Assembly: GCF_026240905.1 (NCBI RefSeq)
Contig: NZ_JAPEVI010000003.1
Span: 1 to 64,000 of the forward strand
Direction of reading: 5' to 3'
DNA length: 64,000 bases
Source: Roseibium salinum
GTDB taxonomy: Bacteria; Pseudomonadota; Alphaproteobacteria; Rhizobiales; Stappiaceae
This document shows, piece after piece, positions 1 to 9,594 of the stretch. Under the pieces are notes generated by a model. It was not told the DNA's origin, searched no databases, and saw nothing but the letters and a program-made list of their open reading frames with translations. Position numbers and translations under genes: made by a program. Each line of letters opens with the position of its first letter. Position 1 is the first letter of the stretch.

Positions 1-1331
1 TCGGCAAAGAGGATGCAGCCGATGGCGCACAGGCCGTAGACGGTGTAGGCGAGGCCTAAGGGTTGGGTCGTGCCGTCGAAGAACTGGCCCATGACATAGC
101 CCAGAATGGCGCCGCCGAGCGTGCTGATGGTGCCGATGACGGACGAGGCGGTGCCCGCGATGGCGCCGAGCGGTTCCATTGCCATGGCGTTGAAATTCGC
201 TCCCATGAAGCCGAAGGACGTCATGATGAGCGTCGCCAGGCCCAGGAACAGCCAGAAGTTCTCATAGCCGAGACTGGACTGCACGAAGATCACCAGTCCG
301 AGAAGCGTATAGACCAGGGCCGCCACGTGGGAGAGGCGGCGCATGCCGATGGCCTCGACCAGCTGGGCATTCAGGAAGGACGAGCCGGCCATGGTGAGGG
401 CGATCGCGGCAAAGACGACGGGGAAGAGCTTACCGAGACCGAATATGTCGACGAAGATCTGCTGCGACATGGCCAGGAACGAGAACAGACCGCCGAAAAT
501 GAATGCCGTGCCAAACGTGTATCCGACGCTGACGCGCGTGGTCAGCGCCGTCTTGTAGGCGCTGACGATCTTGGCAACAACCATCGGCCGCCGCCGCTCC
601 GCCGTCAGGGTTTCCGGCAGGCGCATGGCCGACCAGAGCATCATGGCGACGCCTGCGAAGAGCAGCATTGCGAAGATCCAGTGCCAGCCGGCCACCAGCA
701 GAATGGCCTGGCCGATCGACGGCGCGATGATGGGCACGGACATGAACACCATCATGACGAGGGACATGACCTTGCCCATGCGCCTGCCACTGTAGCAGTC
801 GCGTACGACGGACAGCGCCGTGACCCGGGCCGCGGCACAGCCGATGCCCTGAACCACCCGGGCGATCAGCAACTGTTCGAGATCCGTTGAAAATATGGCG
901 GCGACGCTGGCAAGACTGTAGAGCGCAAGCCCGCCGACAAGAACCTTCCTCCGCCCGACCGCATCTGTCACCGGGCCGAAAAACAGCTGGGCGCCGCCGA
1001 AACCGATCAGATAGGACAGCAGCACCAGTTGCCGGTCGTTGTCCTCGATGATGTTGAGCGCATCGCCGATGGCCGGCAGGGCCGGTAGCATCACGTCGAT
1101 GGCGAGCGCGTTCAGCGCCATGATCATGGCGATGATGGCCACGAATTCGGCAAAGGGGATGCCCGGCTCGCGTACGTCTTCCTTGTATGGCGCGGACCGG
1201 GCCTGCTGTTGGGCGTGATAGGGGGCGGCGGACGTTTCGCTTGTGTCTTTCACGGGGATCGGAACCGGTTCAGGTGGCGGGCTGTCAAAGGAGCGGGGGA
1301 GTATAGAAGAGAGAATTTCCGAGCGATACAT
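1..1331 (-). CDS. Multidrug efflux MFS transporter, Bcr/CflA type (3' end outside window)
   Basis: This is an inner-membrane drug:proton antiporter of the major facilitator superfamily, probably exporting small toxic compounds. About 443 codons are visible and the gene runs off the left edge. After a hydrophilic N-terminus comes a first membrane helix with ALAIDVMLPALPAIG, then the MFS loop 2-3 signature GPVTDAVGRRK, and repeated hydrophobic helices. The in-frame ATG at 1331 gives a long Pro-rich leader; a GTG at 1253 is an alternative start and neither has a strong ribosome-binding site. The antisense strand holds a long open frame that is only a shadow. The next gene inward (moaE) is on the same strand but about 55 bases upstream, so cotranscription is possible. 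Substrate is not predictable. Confidence 0.85.
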   Translation of the reverse strand, partial: MYRSEILSSILPRSFDSPPPEPVPIPVKDTSETSAAPYHAQQQARSAPYKEDVREPGIPFAEFVAIIAMIMALNALAIDVMLPALPAIGDALNIIEDNDRQLVLLSYLIGFGGAQLFFGPVTDAVGRRKVLVGGLALYSLASVAAIFSTDLEQLLIARVVQGIGCAAARVTALSVVRDCYSGRRMGKVMSLVMMVFMSVPIIAPSIGQAILLVAGWHWIFAMLLFAGVAMMLWSAMRLPETLTAERRRPMVVAKIVSAYKTALTTRVSVGYTFGTAFIFGGLFSFLAMSQQIFVDIFGLGKLFPVVFAAIALTMAGSSFLNAQLVEAIGMRRLSHVAALVYTLLGLVIFVQSSLGYENFWLFLGLATLIMTSFGFMGANFNAMAMEPLGAIAGTASSVIGTISTLGGAILGYVMGQFFDGTTQPLGLAYTVYGLCAIGCILFA

Positions 1332-1387
1332 CCTGAGGGTGTAAATCTTGCACGCTGCGGCCGCCGCCCCGAACGGGCCAGGTCCAG

Positions 1388-1870
1388 TCAACGTGAGCTG
1401 ATAGGATCGGCGGTCCAGCGCGCGGCGTCCTTGTCGTCACCCGACTTGGCGTCGACCCAGGTACCGGCGTCGCCCGACACGCGATGTTCCTTTTTCCAGA
1501 AAGGTGCGCGTGTTTTCAGGAAGTCCATCAGAAAATCGGCGGCCTCGAATGCGGCCCGGCGGTGTTTGGAGGCGGTAACGACGAGGACGATGTTTTCGCC
1601 CGGCGCGATCCTGCCGAACCGGTGGATCACGGTGAGGCCGGTCAGCGGCCAGCGGCCGATGGCTTCCGCGGCGATCCGGCCGAGCTCGGCCTCGGCCATG
1701 CCCGGATAGTGTTCCAGTTCCAGGGCGCTCAACGTACCGGCCTCGTCCCGGCAAAGTCCGGTGAAGGTGACCAGCGCCCCGACGTCCTTGCGGCCTTCGG
1801 TCAGGCGGCGGGATTCCTCGCCGGCGTCGAAATCCTCCGCCTGAACCCTGACGAGTGGTTTCACCTGCAT
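1388..1870 (-). CDS. moaE: Molybdopterin synthase catalytic subunit MoaE
   Basis: MoaE is the large subunit of molybdopterin synthase, which adds two sulfurs to precursor Z using MoaD thiocarboxylate as donor, in the cytoplasm. The 160-residue length fits the family. The signature region KHRRAAFEAADFLMDFLK followed by APFWKKE contains the lysines that bind the substrate and MoaD tail. It lies 3 bases downstream of moaD, so the pair is surely translated from one message, and pgsA precedes them on the same strand. The product feeds molybdoenzymes such as MsrP encoded near 57.3 kb. Confidence 0.95.
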   Translation of the reverse strand: MQVKPLVRVQAEDFDAGEESRRLTEGRKDVGALVTFTGLCRDEAGTLSALELEHYPGMAEAELGRIAAEAIGRWPLTGLTVIHRFGRIAPGENIVLVVTASKHRRAAFEAADFLMDFLKTRAPFWKKEHRVSGDAGTWVDAKSGDDKDAARWTADPISSR

Positions 1871-1873
1871 GGT

Positions 1874-2125
1874 TCAGCCGCCCGTCATCGGCGGGAAGAA
1901 CGCGATCTCCCTGGCGTTGCCGAGGCTGGCATCGGTTTCCACATGCATCTGATCGAGAGCGATGCGGATGGCGTCGTCTTCCTCAAAGGCGGCGGCGTGG
2001 TTCTCGTCCAGCGTCTTCAGGTGCGAGATGAGGTCGGCAACCGTATTGACGCCGCCCGGCACCTCGATCGTTTCTTCTTCGACGCCCACCCGTTCGCGGA
2101 CCCAGGCGAAATAGCGGATATTCAT
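1874..2125 (-). CDS. moaD: Molybdopterin synthase sulfur carrier subunit MoaD
   Basis: MoaD is a ubiquitin-fold sulfur carrier whose C-terminal glycine is adenylated and thiocarboxylated before donating sulfur inside MoaE. The protein is 83 residues, usual for the family, and ends in the required Gly-Gly (FFPPMTGG). The N-terminus NIRYFAWVRERVG is typical of MoaD/ThiS proteins. A GAGAGG ribosome-binding site sits just upstream of the ATG. It is followed by moaE after 3 bases and preceded by pgsA about 48 bases upstream, an arrangement common in Rhizobiales. Confidence 0.95.
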   Translation of the reverse strand: MNIRYFAWVRERVGVEEETIEVPGGVNTVADLISHLKTLDENHAAAFEEDDAIRIALDQMHVETDASLGNAREIAFFPPMTGG

Positions 2126-2173
2126 GAAAACCTCTCGTTGATCCGGCGCCCCGCGCGGGAGCGATCCGGCACT

Positions 2174-2746
2174 CTACTCGGTGATGAGATGGCCTATCCC
2201 GGCCCGGAAATAGTCGTAGCCCGTATATAGGGTCAGTGTGGCAGCGAGCCAAAGGGCGATCAAGCCGGCAAGGGTTGTGCCGGGCACGACAGTTTCGCCC
2301 GCAGGTCCCGCCAGCAGGAAGGCAACCGCGACCAGCTGCACGGTGGTCTTCCATTTCGCCAGCTTCGTGACCGGAACGCTGACCTGCAGTTCGGCCAGGA
2401 ACTCGCGCAGGCCCGAGACCAGGATTTCCCGGCACAGGATGATGATCGCCGCGATCATCGACCAGCCGCCAATCGTTCCGTCTCCGGCCAGCACAAGCAG
2501 ACTGACGGAGACCAGCAACTTGTCGGCGATGGGATCCAGCATGCGTCCGAGCGCCGATTGCTGTTGCCAGGCCCGGGCAAGGTAGCCGTCAAAGAAATCG
2601 GTGATTGCCGCCACGACGAACAGGCCGAGGGCGATCCAGCGCGGCGTATTGCCCTCGAAGTAAAAGCAGATCGCAACGGCCGGAACCGCCAGGATGCGCC
2701 CATAGGTCAGAATATTGGGCAGGCTCAGAACAACGTCTCGTGTCAT
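2174..2746 (-). CDS. pgsA: CDP-diacylglycerol-glycerol-3-phosphate 3-phosphatidyltransferase
   Basis: PgsA makes phosphatidylglycerophosphate from CDP-diacylglycerol and glycerol-3-phosphate, the committed step to phosphatidylglycerol and cardiolipin in the inner membrane. The 190-residue protein carries the CDP-alcohol phosphotransferase motif (D-G-x2-A-R-x8-G-x3-D-x3-D): FFDGYLARA, then GRMLDPIADKLL. Several hydrophobic helices follow. In many Rhizobiales pgsA directly follows uvrC; here uvrC is about 9.7 kb away on the same strand, so the usual uvrC-pgsA-moaD-moaE run is interrupted. The ribosome-binding site is weak (GAAAG). Confidence 0.95.
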   Translation of the reverse strand: MTRDVVLSLPNILTYGRILAVPAVAICFYFEGNTPRWIALGLFVVAAITDFFDGYLARAWQQQSALGRMLDPIADKLLVSVSLLVLAGDGTIGGWSMIAAIIILCREILVSGLREFLAELQVSVPVTKLAKWKTTVQLVAVAFLLAGPAGETVVPGTTLAGLIALWLAATLTLYTGYDYFRAGIGHLITE

Positions 2747-2964
2747 GTCGGCTTTCAGAATTCACGCAATGCATCCGGGAACCGTTTTCGGCAGCCCTTC
2801 CGGCCGCCGGTCCGCAACGTTTCTCGTCGCCCTCTAGATCATTCCGCGTCCGGCTGGACGCAAGATGCTCTAACGCTATTTGTATCATACAGCGTTCAAC
2901 CGCCATCGATCGAACGTCAGCTCATTCAGGAGAATTTCCAGCTCCGACGCAGTAACGGCCACCG

Positions 2965-3255
2965 TCAATCGAATATGCTATCGCCTTGCTGGTCAATCAT
3001 CATTTTAGCCTTGCGCACCATCTCGTTTGCCGCACCTGTCTCATCCGGCAGGGTGTCTGCGCGAATGAAGGTATGCGTCCTGGTGGTGTCGCCGACCTGT
3101 TTCTCGATCCGGCCCGACACTTGCCACTGGCCGTTTGCCGGCCGAGGTTCGGCGATGATCAGGTACTCCTGATAAGCCACTGTCATCGCCTCCGACTTTG
3201 TCTTCGCGCCTTCGCCGGACCCACCGAAGAGGGACTTGAACATCTTGCCGATCAT
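2965..3255 (-). CDS. HlyU-domain protein
   Basis: A 96-residue protein with the HlyU fold (family named after the Vibrio hemolysin activator). The N-terminal stretch KMFKSLFGG is followed by a beta-rich core with YQEYLIIAEPRPANGQWQV and an acidic C-terminus with QGDSIFD. In Vibrio HlyU acts in transcription, but alphaproteobacterial members are poorly characterised and carry no obvious DNA-binding helix here, so a regulatory role is only an analogy. It stands alone between pgsA and the FecR-domain gene, with intergenic gaps on both sides of about 190-220 bases. Confidence 0.8.
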   Translation of the reverse strand: MIGKMFKSLFGGSGEGAKTKSEAMTVAYQEYLIIAEPRPANGQWQVSGRIEKQVGDTTRTHTFIRADTLPDETGAANEMVRKAKMMIDQQGDSIFD

Positions 3256-3445
3256 CCTGAAACCCGTTGCTCACCTGTTTGCATCTCTTTTACGGGCGGG
3301 AGGTTGGAGCTTCAAGGGTGTTGGCTGGTGAAATAAGCAACCCGTGTGCTCGAACGCGTGGCCGGGCCGGTAACTCCGATTGCCGCGCGGGAACCGGCCT
3401 GGCCTCTTGCGGGCCGGCCGAAGGTTTCGAGGACACGCCGGAAGT

Positions 3446-4318
3446 CTACTTGTTGCGCCCCGGTGCATTCACGCTGTTGCCGCGCGCGCCGTCATTGAAT
3501 TTTTCTCCGGCATTGCCAACCGCCCTGCCATTGCCGGGATTGTTGGGAACGTTGGCGGCGGCCGGTGCAGGCTCTGCAGCCGGAAGGCCTGGAGGTGCGT
3601 TGATCGGTACCGTGGCCGGTCGCTCTACCGGGTCCGGGGAGTTCCTGGTGCGCACGGTGGTGCAGCCCGCGCTGTATTGCTTGAATTGCGGCTGCAATCC
3701 GGTTTCGTCCTCAAGGAGCGGGAAGAGGGTTTTGGTCCGGCCCCTGACCGCGTCGGAATTGAGCCGGCCCTGCGAAACGCCTCCCCGTCCGACCAGGACG
3801 TAGTCACAGCGGTTCCGCACCTCGCGGCAGTTTTGCGCGCGGTCGCACACCGTCAACGCACCGCGCAGCAAGGCGATGTTCGTTCCCTGCGGCGTGATGG
3901 TCACGTCGAAAGCGGTACCGCGCACGCCGATCGTGCCGTTGGGGGTCTTGATGCTGTAGGCAGCACTGCCGCTGCTGCCGCTGATGAACCGGAACGCGCC
4001 GCGCGTGGCACTGACCGTCAGCTTTTCCACGCTCGAACTGCTGCTGTACACGAATTCGTCGATCTTCACGTCGGCATTGGGACCGACGACGATCTTGGTG
4101 CCATCAACGAGCCGGATCTGAGCGTTGCCGCTCGCATCGGCGCGCAGCCGGTCATTTTCAAAAATGTCGGTGTGAATCCGAACGGTTCGCGCCGAGGCGC
4201 CCCCCGTCGCCTTTACGGTCCGGGCTGCGTCGACGGTAACACCGACCTTGCCCGCGACCGCGGCGGTTGAAAGGATAGCGGAAAGAGAGATTGCAACAGC
4301 AACCGGCGCCAGTCTCAT
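3446..4318 (-). CDS. FecR-domain secreted protein
   Basis: A 290-residue exported protein with an N-terminal signal peptide (about residues 1-22, ending AAVAG). A FecR-type beta domain follows, with GNAQIRLVDGTKIVVGPNAD and GTIGVRGTAFDV, the usual core of FecR-domain periplasmic proteins. The C-terminal third is Pro/Ala/Asn-rich low complexity. Proteins of this kind are often paired with CHASE2 cyclases in alphaproteobacteria. Here such a cyclase starts 185 bases away on the opposite strand, so a shared promoter region is likely. No FecA or sigma factor gene is nearby, so iron-dicitrate signalling is not indicated. The start has a strong AAGGAGGGAG site. Confidence 0.85.
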   Translation of the reverse strand: MRLAPVAVAISLSAILSTAAVAGKVGVTVDAARTVKATGGASARTVRIHTDIFENDRLRADASGNAQIRLVDGTKIVVGPNADVKIDEFVYSSSSSVEKLTVSATRGAFRFISGSSGSAAYSIKTPNGTIGVRGTAFDVTITPQGTNIALLRGALTVCDRAQNCREVRNRCDYVLVGRGGVSQGRLNSDAVRGRTKTLFPLLEDETGLQPQFKQYSAGCTTVRTRNSPDPVERPATVPINAPPGLPAAEPAPAAANVPNNPGNGRAVGNAGEKFNDGARGNSVNAPGRNK

Positions 4319-4503
4319 GCCCGCTCCCTCCTTATTTCAATCAATTGGAAATTATAACACTTCGTTAACCAAATCACCAAACGAATCCCGGGCCCCATCT
4401 CGGCCCCCGTCCGGCGTGTCGGGAAAAATTTTCCGGATGATGGCAATTGTGTGGCATAAATCCAGGTGCCGGGCGTTGATCTGTGCCGGTCGGGAGCCTG
4501 CTG

Positions 4504-6723
4504 ATGGGCCGAAAACTGTTTAACCTGCTGCGCAATACGCGCGTATTCGTCATGCTTCTGACGTTGATGCTGCTGATTGGCGCCCGCGAAGTGCGCGTGT
4601 ACGACCCGGCATTCATCGCTTCACTGCGTTCGCTGACCTTCGATGCCTATCAGCGCCTCAAGCCGCGTGAGCCGCTCGGCCAGCCGATCCGCATCATCGA
4701 TATCGACGAGGAGTCGATCGCCGAACTCGGCCAGTGGCCGTGGCCGCGCACGTATATTGCCAGGCTGCTCGACCGTATCCAGGCACTGGGGGCCGCCTGT
4801 GTCGCCTTCGACATGGTCTTTTCCGAGCCCGACCGGACCGGCCCGACCGGCTTTTTTCGCGAACTGGAGGAATCCGATTGGCCCGGGCGTGCCGAAATCA
4901 AGGCCTTTCTGTCCGCAATTCCCGACAACGACCTTGTTCTTGCGCAGTCGATGGCCAGGGTGCCGACCGTCCTGGGCTTCTTCAACGAGCCACGATCGCA
5001 GATGGGGCTGGCCGCCCCCAAGGCGGGCTTCGTGGTGCTCGGCGAGGATCCGGCACCGCTCCTGAGCCAGATCCGCAGCAGTGTCATGAGCCTGCCGCCC
5101 TTTCGGGAGGCAGCGGCGGGCAGCGGGACAATTTCGCTCGGGCACGGCGACGCGGACGGTGTCGTGCGGCGGGTGCCGATGTTCATTGCCGATGGCGAAA
5201 ATCAGAAATATCCGGCCATGGCGCTCGAAACACTGCGTGTGGTCCAGGACGCGGGCACCTATGTTCTGAAGACGACCCAGGCAAGTGGTGAATTCAGCGC
5301 CGGAACGCAGGCAATGACCGAATTCAAGGCGGGGCAGTTCGTCGTGCCCGTCACCGCCGACGGCCAGCTTCTGATCTACTATTCCTACAACGACCCGTCG
5401 CTCTACCTGTCGGCGAAGGATGTCCTGACGCTGCCGGATGAAGACCTTGCGGCCCTGATCGGGGGGCACATCATCCTCTTCGGTGCCTCGGCCTCTGGCC
5501 TGCGCGACATCAGGCTGACGGCCCTTGGCGAGAGCGTGCCGGGTGTTTTCATGCACCATCAGATCATCGACCAGATCCTCTCCGGCGTTTTTCTCAACCG
5601 TCCCGACTGGGCGACCGGTGCCGAAATAGCCGCCCTGTTCGTGGTCACCCTCATCATCGCCGCGGTGCTGCCCGCCGCGGGAGCCTATGTCTCGGCAGGC
5701 ATCGGAGCGCTCCTGAGTTTCGCGGTGTTCGGCGGCAGCTGGGTCGCCTTCTCCCGCTACGGCATATTGCTCGATCCGGTCTTTCCCATGATGGTCTCCG
5801 GTCTCATTTTCCTGCTGACGACGATCATCATTTTCGCCGTCTCGGAGCGGGAGAGGCGCTTCATTCGGGGCGCCTTCCAGCGCTACCTTGCTCCCGACCT
5901 CCTCAAGACCCTCGAGGCGCATCCCGAGTCGCTGAAACTGGGCGGTGAAATCCGGGAGATGACGCTGATGTTCATGGACGTGCGCGGCTTCACGCCGCTA
6001 TCGGAGAAACTGACGCCGGAGGAGCTTGTCTCCTTTCTCAACCGTCTGCTGTCTCCGCTGTCCGACGCCATACAGAGGCGGCAGGGCGCCATCGACAAAT
6101 ATATCGGCGACTCCATCATGGCCTTCTGGAACGCCCCGCTGGACGTGGCGGACCATCCGGTCAAGGCCGCGCGCGCGGCGCTCGAGATGGTCGAGATCGT
6201 GAAGGAGCTGAACAGAACCGACGCATTCGGCTTCAAGCAGGCGGAAAACGGCGTGGGGGACGTAAAAATCGGCATCGGCCTCAACAGCGGGCCGGGCTGC
6301 GTGGGTAACATGGGGTCGACGACGCGCTTCAACTATTCGGTGGTCGGGGACGCGGTCAACATGGCGGCAAGAATCGAAAGCTCCTGCAAGGAGATCGGCT
6401 GGCCGATCCTGCTATCGGACGCCACGGCCCGGGCCTGCCGGGACTTCGCCATGCTGGAGGCCGGAAGGCTGGCGCTCAAGGGCAAGAGCAAACCGGCGGT
6501 CCTTTACGCCCTGGCCGGCGATGAAAGCCTCGCCCGGACGGATGAATGGAAGATCCTGGAAGGCCGTCACATCAAGCTGATGGCCAGGCGCGCGCAAGGC
6601 GCGCACGGCGCCGAAATCGAGGCACTCGTGAACGATTGCCTCGCTGTGGCCCCGGACGACAGGTTTGCGGACTTCTATGCCAGGCTGTGCCGGCGCTCGG
6701 ACGACGTTGCGGCCGCCGAATAG
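4504..6723 (+). CDS. CHASE2-domain adenylate/guanylate cyclase
   Basis: A membrane-bound class III nucleotide cyclase of 739 residues. An N-terminal helix is followed by an extracytoplasmic CHASE2 sensor domain (roughly 30-330), about three membrane helices (roughly 365-450), then the catalytic domain (roughly 490-690). Both metal-binding aspartates are visible (FMDVRGFTPLS and KYIGDSIMAFW), as is the transition-state Asn/Arg pair in GDAVNMAARIE, so it should be active. cAMP is the most likely product from DKYIGD but GMP cyclase activity is not excluded. A GTG at 4483 is in frame, but CGGGAG lies at a good distance before the ATG at 4504, which I prefer. It is divergent from the FecR-domain gene. 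The CHASE2 ligand is unknown. Confidence 0.92.
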   Translation: MGRKLFNLLRNTRVFVMLLTLMLLIGAREVRVYDPAFIASLRSLTFDAYQRLKPREPLGQPIRIIDIDEESIAELGQWPWPRTYIARLLDRIQALGAACVAFDMVFSEPDRTGPTGFFRELEESDWPGRAEIKAFLSAIPDNDLVLAQSMARVPTVLGFFNEPRSQMGLAAPKAGFVVLGEDPAPLLSQIRSSVMSLPPFREAAAGSGTISLGHGDADGVVRRVPMFIADGENQKYPAMALETLRVVQDAGTYVLKTTQASGEFSAGTQAMTEFKAGQFVVPVTADGQLLIYYSYNDPSLYLSAKDVLTLPDEDLAALIGGHIILFGASASGLRDIRLTALGESVPGVFMHHQIIDQILSGVFLNRPDWATGAEIAALFVVTLIIAAVLPAAGAYVSAGIGALLSFAVFGGSWVAFSRYGILLDPVFPMMVSGLIFLLTTIIIFAVSERERRFIRGAFQRYLAPDLLKTLEAHPESLKLGGEIREMTLMFMDVRGFTPLSEKLTPEELVSFLNRLLSPLSDAIQRRQGAIDKYIGDSIMAFWNAPLDVADHPVKAARAALEMVEIVKELNRTDAFGFKQAENGVGDVKIGIGLNSGPGCVGNMGSTTRFNYSVVGDAVNMAARIESSCKEIGWPILLSDATARACRDFAMLEAGRLALKGKSKPAVLYALAGDESLARTDEWKILEGRHIKLMARRAQGAHGAEIEALVNDCLAVAPDDRFADFYARLCRRSDDVAAAE

Positions 6724-6764
6724 CAAGGCACGGGTTCCGGACCGGGCGGCCGAGACCGCACCTC

Positions 6765-7232
6765 TCACTCAAGTGGCACCGGAACTGTAACCTCGTCCTT
6801 CACCAGTTCCATGGCCACAAAGGAGTGGGTCTGGTGGACGAAGGGCAGTTTGCCGATCCGGTGGCCGAGAACCGCACGGTAATGCGCAATGTCGTGCGTC
6901 CGGACCTTGAGCAGGTAATCGAAATTGCCGGCCACCATCAGGCAGCTCTGGACTTCCGGAATGAGACGCACCGCGCTGTTGAAGCGCTCAAGGGCGTCGT
7001 CACTGGTTCGGTCCAGTGTCACCATGACGATCAGCACATGGCCGGCGCCAAGCTGTTCGGGGTCGAGATCCGCTCGGTAACCGCGGATAATGCCGGCTTT
7101 TTCCAGACGTTTCACGCGTTGGGCGCACGGGGTCTTGGTGAGATTGACCCGATTGGCCAGCTCGACGATCGGCAGACGACCATTTTCCTGGAGCTCACGC
7201 AGTATGCTTCGGTCGATGCGATCCAGCTTCAC
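6765..7232 (-). CDS. Lrp/AsnC-family transcriptional regulator
   Basis: A 155-residue feast/famine regulator. The AsnC-type helix-turn-helix occupies about residues 4-60 (RIDRSILRELQENGRLP, then LTKTPCAQRVKRLEKAGII) and the RAM ligand-binding domain about 70-140. Such proteins bind amino acids and regulate uptake or catabolism. It is transcribed away from a universal stress protein gene and an amino-acid:cation symporter, so these are plausible targets through the AT-rich intergenic stretch at 7233-7330. This stretch holds short repeats of GGCCATT / AATGGC type that could be half-sites. The specific effector cannot be read from sequence. Confidence 0.93.
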   Translation of the reverse strand: MKLDRIDRSILRELQENGRLPIVELANRVNLTKTPCAQRVKRLEKAGIIRGYRADLDPEQLGAGHVLIVMVTLDRTSDDALERFNSAVRLIPEVQSCLMVAGNFDYLLKVRTHDIAHYRAVLGHRIGKLPFVHQTHSFVAMELVKDEVTVPVPLE

Positions 7233-7449
7233 CAGCCATATTTCCTATATTTTTGCCATAATTAGGCCATTCTACACTATAAATGGCGAAGTTTGGAGCC
7301 TTTTCCTAGGCAAAACGACTGATATTGGAGGTGGAAGGACTAAAACAGAATTCGGATGCAGCGAAACACTGTGCCCCGAGCGCCGAAACCCGGCAGAAAA
7401 GCCTTCCGTCTCGGGGTTGGCCGCATCCGGCCACAGAGGGAATATGTGG

Positions 7450-7881
7450 ATGTCAGGTACTTATATTGTCGGTTACGACGGGACCGACGCCTCGCATCGG
7501 GCGGTCGCGCTTGCGGCAAGCCTTGCGAAATCGTCCGGCGCGCGGATCCATCTCGTGCATGTTTTGGAATGGTCGCCTTACAGCTTCCTGACCCAGGAGG
7601 AACTTGCCGAGCGGCACAAGCGGCGCGCAGAGGAGCTGAAACGGGCGGAGAGCCTGCTCGAACCGGCGGCGAAGGAACTGGAGGCCAAGGGCCTTCAGGC
7701 AACGAGCGAAGCCCGCTATGGCCATGCGGGTGAACTGTTCTGCGGGATTGCGGAAAAGATCGGCGACAGCCAGATCTTCATTGGCCGCAAGGGCTCCGGA
7801 ACGCTGGCGGAGCGTCTGTTGGGCGGACTGGCGATCACGCTGGTCCAAGCCTCACCCGTGCCGGTGACGGTCGTTCCTTAA
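7450..7881 (+). CDS. Universal stress protein UspA family
   Basis: A single-domain cytoplasmic Usp of 143 residues with the Rossmann-like alpha/beta fold. The N-terminus YIVGYDGTDASHRAV and C-terminal GRKGSGTLAERLLGG followed by SPVPVTVV match the ATP-binding subclass (G-x2-G-x9-G-[ST]). The frame is open well upstream, but AGAGGG at 7435-7440 sits 9 bases before the ATG at 7450; the ATG at 7444 would be too close. It is followed after 43 bases by the AGCS symporter gene, so the two probably share a transcript, and both are divergent from the Lrp regulator. Confidence 0.9.
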   Translation: MSGTYIVGYDGTDASHRAVALAASLAKSSGARIHLVHVLEWSPYSFLTQEELAERHKRRAEELKRAESLLEPAAKELEAKGLQATSEARYGHAGELFCGIAEKIGDSQIFIGRKGSGTLAERLLGGLAITLVQASPVPVTVVP

Positions 7882-7924
7882 GCGGGTCGTCCGCATCAAG
7901 TTGTTTTCCTGAAAGGTTCAATCC

Positions 7925-9433
7925 ATGAAAAAGCTGTTTTGCGCGGCGGCCTTCGGCCTGCCGTTTGCCCCCGTGCATGCGTTTGCCGGTGTCGATGAAG
8001 CGATCAACAACGCAATCGCTCCCATATCCAACATCGTGGCCTCGACGATCTTCTATTCTGTCCCTGTCGCCGGGACACAGTTTCCGTTGATCGTCGGCTG
8101 GCTGGTGCTGGCCGCGGCCATCTTCACCATCTATTTCGGCTTCATTCAGTTCCGCGCCTTCGGCCATGCGGTATCGCTGGTCAAGGGCGACTATTCCGAC
8201 CCGGAGGACGCCGGCGAGGTGTCGCACTTCCAGGCACTTGCCACGGCACTTTCGGGGACCGTTGGGCTCGGCAACATTGCCGGCGTCGCCGTCGCCGTAT
8301 CCATCGGCGGGGCCGGGGCGACGTTCTGGATGATCCTTGCCGGTCTCCTCGGGATGGCTTCCAAATTCACCGAGTGCACCTTGGGGGTGAAATACCGCAA
8401 TGAACTTCCGGACGGCACGATCTCCGGCGGCCCGATGTATTATCTTTCCAAGGGGCTTGCGGAAAAGGGCAAGGCGGGGCTCGGCCGGTTCCTCGCGATC
8501 TTCTTCTCCATCTGCTGCGTGGGCGGTGCGCTTGGCGGCGGCAACATGTTCCAGGCCAACCAGGCGTTCCAGCAGGTCGTCAACGTGACGGGTGGCGCGG
8601 CCAGCCCGCTTGCCGGGTTCGGCTGGCTGTTCGGCCTGGTGATGGCGGTGCTGGTCGGCAGCGTGATCATCGGCGGTATCAAGTCCATCGCACGGGTGAC
8701 GGAAAAGATCGTGCCCCTGATGGCCATTCTCTACGTGGGAACAGCACTCATCGTGATTGCCATGAACTTCGATAGGCTCGGCTGGGCGTTCGGCGAAATC
8801 ATCGGTGGGGCGTTTTCGCCGGAGGGAATTGCCGGCGGAGCGGTCGGCGCCCTGATACAGGGCTTTAAACGCGCGGCCTTCTCCAATGAGGCCGGGATCG
8901 GATCGGCGGCGATTGCCCATTCGGCGGTGCGCACGAAAGAGCCGACGACCGAGGGTGTCGTTTCCCTGCTGGAGCCGTTCATCGATACGGTCGTCATCTG
9001 CACGATGACTGCCCTGGTGATCATCTTCACCGGCGTACTCGACACGGGCCTCACCGGCGTGGAACTGACCTCCGCGGCCTTTGGCGCCCAGGTGGCCTTC
9101 TTTCCGTACATCCTGGCGCTGGCGGTGCTGCTGTTTGCCTTTTCCACCATGCTGTCATGGTCCTATTACGGCCTCAAGGCCTGGACCTACATGTTCGGCG
9201 AAGGGCAGCGGACGGCAACCCTGTTCAAGCTGATCTTCTGCGTCTTCGTGGTGATCGGCGCTTCCATGAGCCTTGGTCCGGTCATCGACTTCTCCGATTC
9301 CATGATCTTCGCCATGGCGCTCGCAAACATCGTCGGCCTCTATATCCTCATGCCGGTCGTGAAGCAGGAGGTTGAGCAGTATTTCGGCAAACTGAAATCC
9401 GGAGAGATCCGGAAAATCTCGGCAACTGCCTAA
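7925..9433 (+). CDS. Alanine/glycine:cation symporter (AGCS family)
   Basis: An inner-membrane sodium- or proton-coupled importer of alanine or glycine, 502 residues, typical of the AGCS family. It starts with a signal-like hydrophobic stretch ending HAFAG. Characteristic segments include [43 protein letters not shown] and [19 protein letters not shown], the last being a family hallmark. About ten hydrophobic helices are visible. The gene follows a Usp gene by 43 bases and faces the Lrp regulator, consistent with Lrp control of amino-acid uptake. It ends 31 bases before a stable GC-rich hairpin. Confidence 0.95.
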   Translation: MKKLFCAAAFGLPFAPVHAFAGVDEAINNAIAPISNIVASTIFYSVPVAGTQFPLIVGWLVLAAAIFTIYFGFIQFRAFGHAVSLVKGDYSDPEDAGEVSHFQALATALSGTVGLGNIAGVAVAVSIGGAGATFWMILAGLLGMASKFTECTLGVKYRNELPDGTISGGPMYYLSKGLAEKGKAGLGRFLAIFFSICCVGGALGGGNMFQANQAFQQVVNVTGGAASPLAGFGWLFGLVMAVLVGSVIIGGIKSIARVTEKIVPLMAILYVGTALIVIAMNFDRLGWAFGEIIGGAFSPEGIAGGAVGALIQGFKRAAFSNEAGIGSAAIAHSAVRTKEPTTEGVVSLLEPFIDTVVICTMTALVIIFTGVLDTGLTGVELTSAAFGAQVAFFPYILALAVLLFAFSTMLSWSYYGLKAWTYMFGEGQRTATLFKLIFCVFVVIGASMSLGPVIDFSDSMIFAMALANIVGLYILMPVVKQEVEQYFGKLKSGEIRKISATA

Positions 9434-9464
9434 ATCTCTGCTGACGGCCACCCGGCCGCGTTGG

Positions 9465-9494
9465 AGCCCCCGCGTTCACAAGAGCGCGGGGGCT
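9465..9494 (+). terminator. Hairpin after AGCS symporter
   Basis: A perfect 10-bp inverted repeat, AGCCCCCGCG and its complement, with a 10-base loop. There is no long T-run after it, so termination may be inefficient or assisted; it lies between two converging genes and could act in both directions. Confidence 0.55.
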
Positions 9495-9594
9495 GTCTAC
9501 GTCCTTCAGATCCTGGAGCTTCACGCGCATCCTGTTTCGCTTGCCCGGTCTGGGCCAGCTACCCCTGGCCGAGGGAACGGCAGGGGGACCGATC

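Noticed and set aside
63..890. Long plus-strand frame opposite the MFS gene
   Set aside because: It has Gly/Asp/Arg/His-rich composition and no family pattern; the opposite strand encodes a clear MFS transporter.
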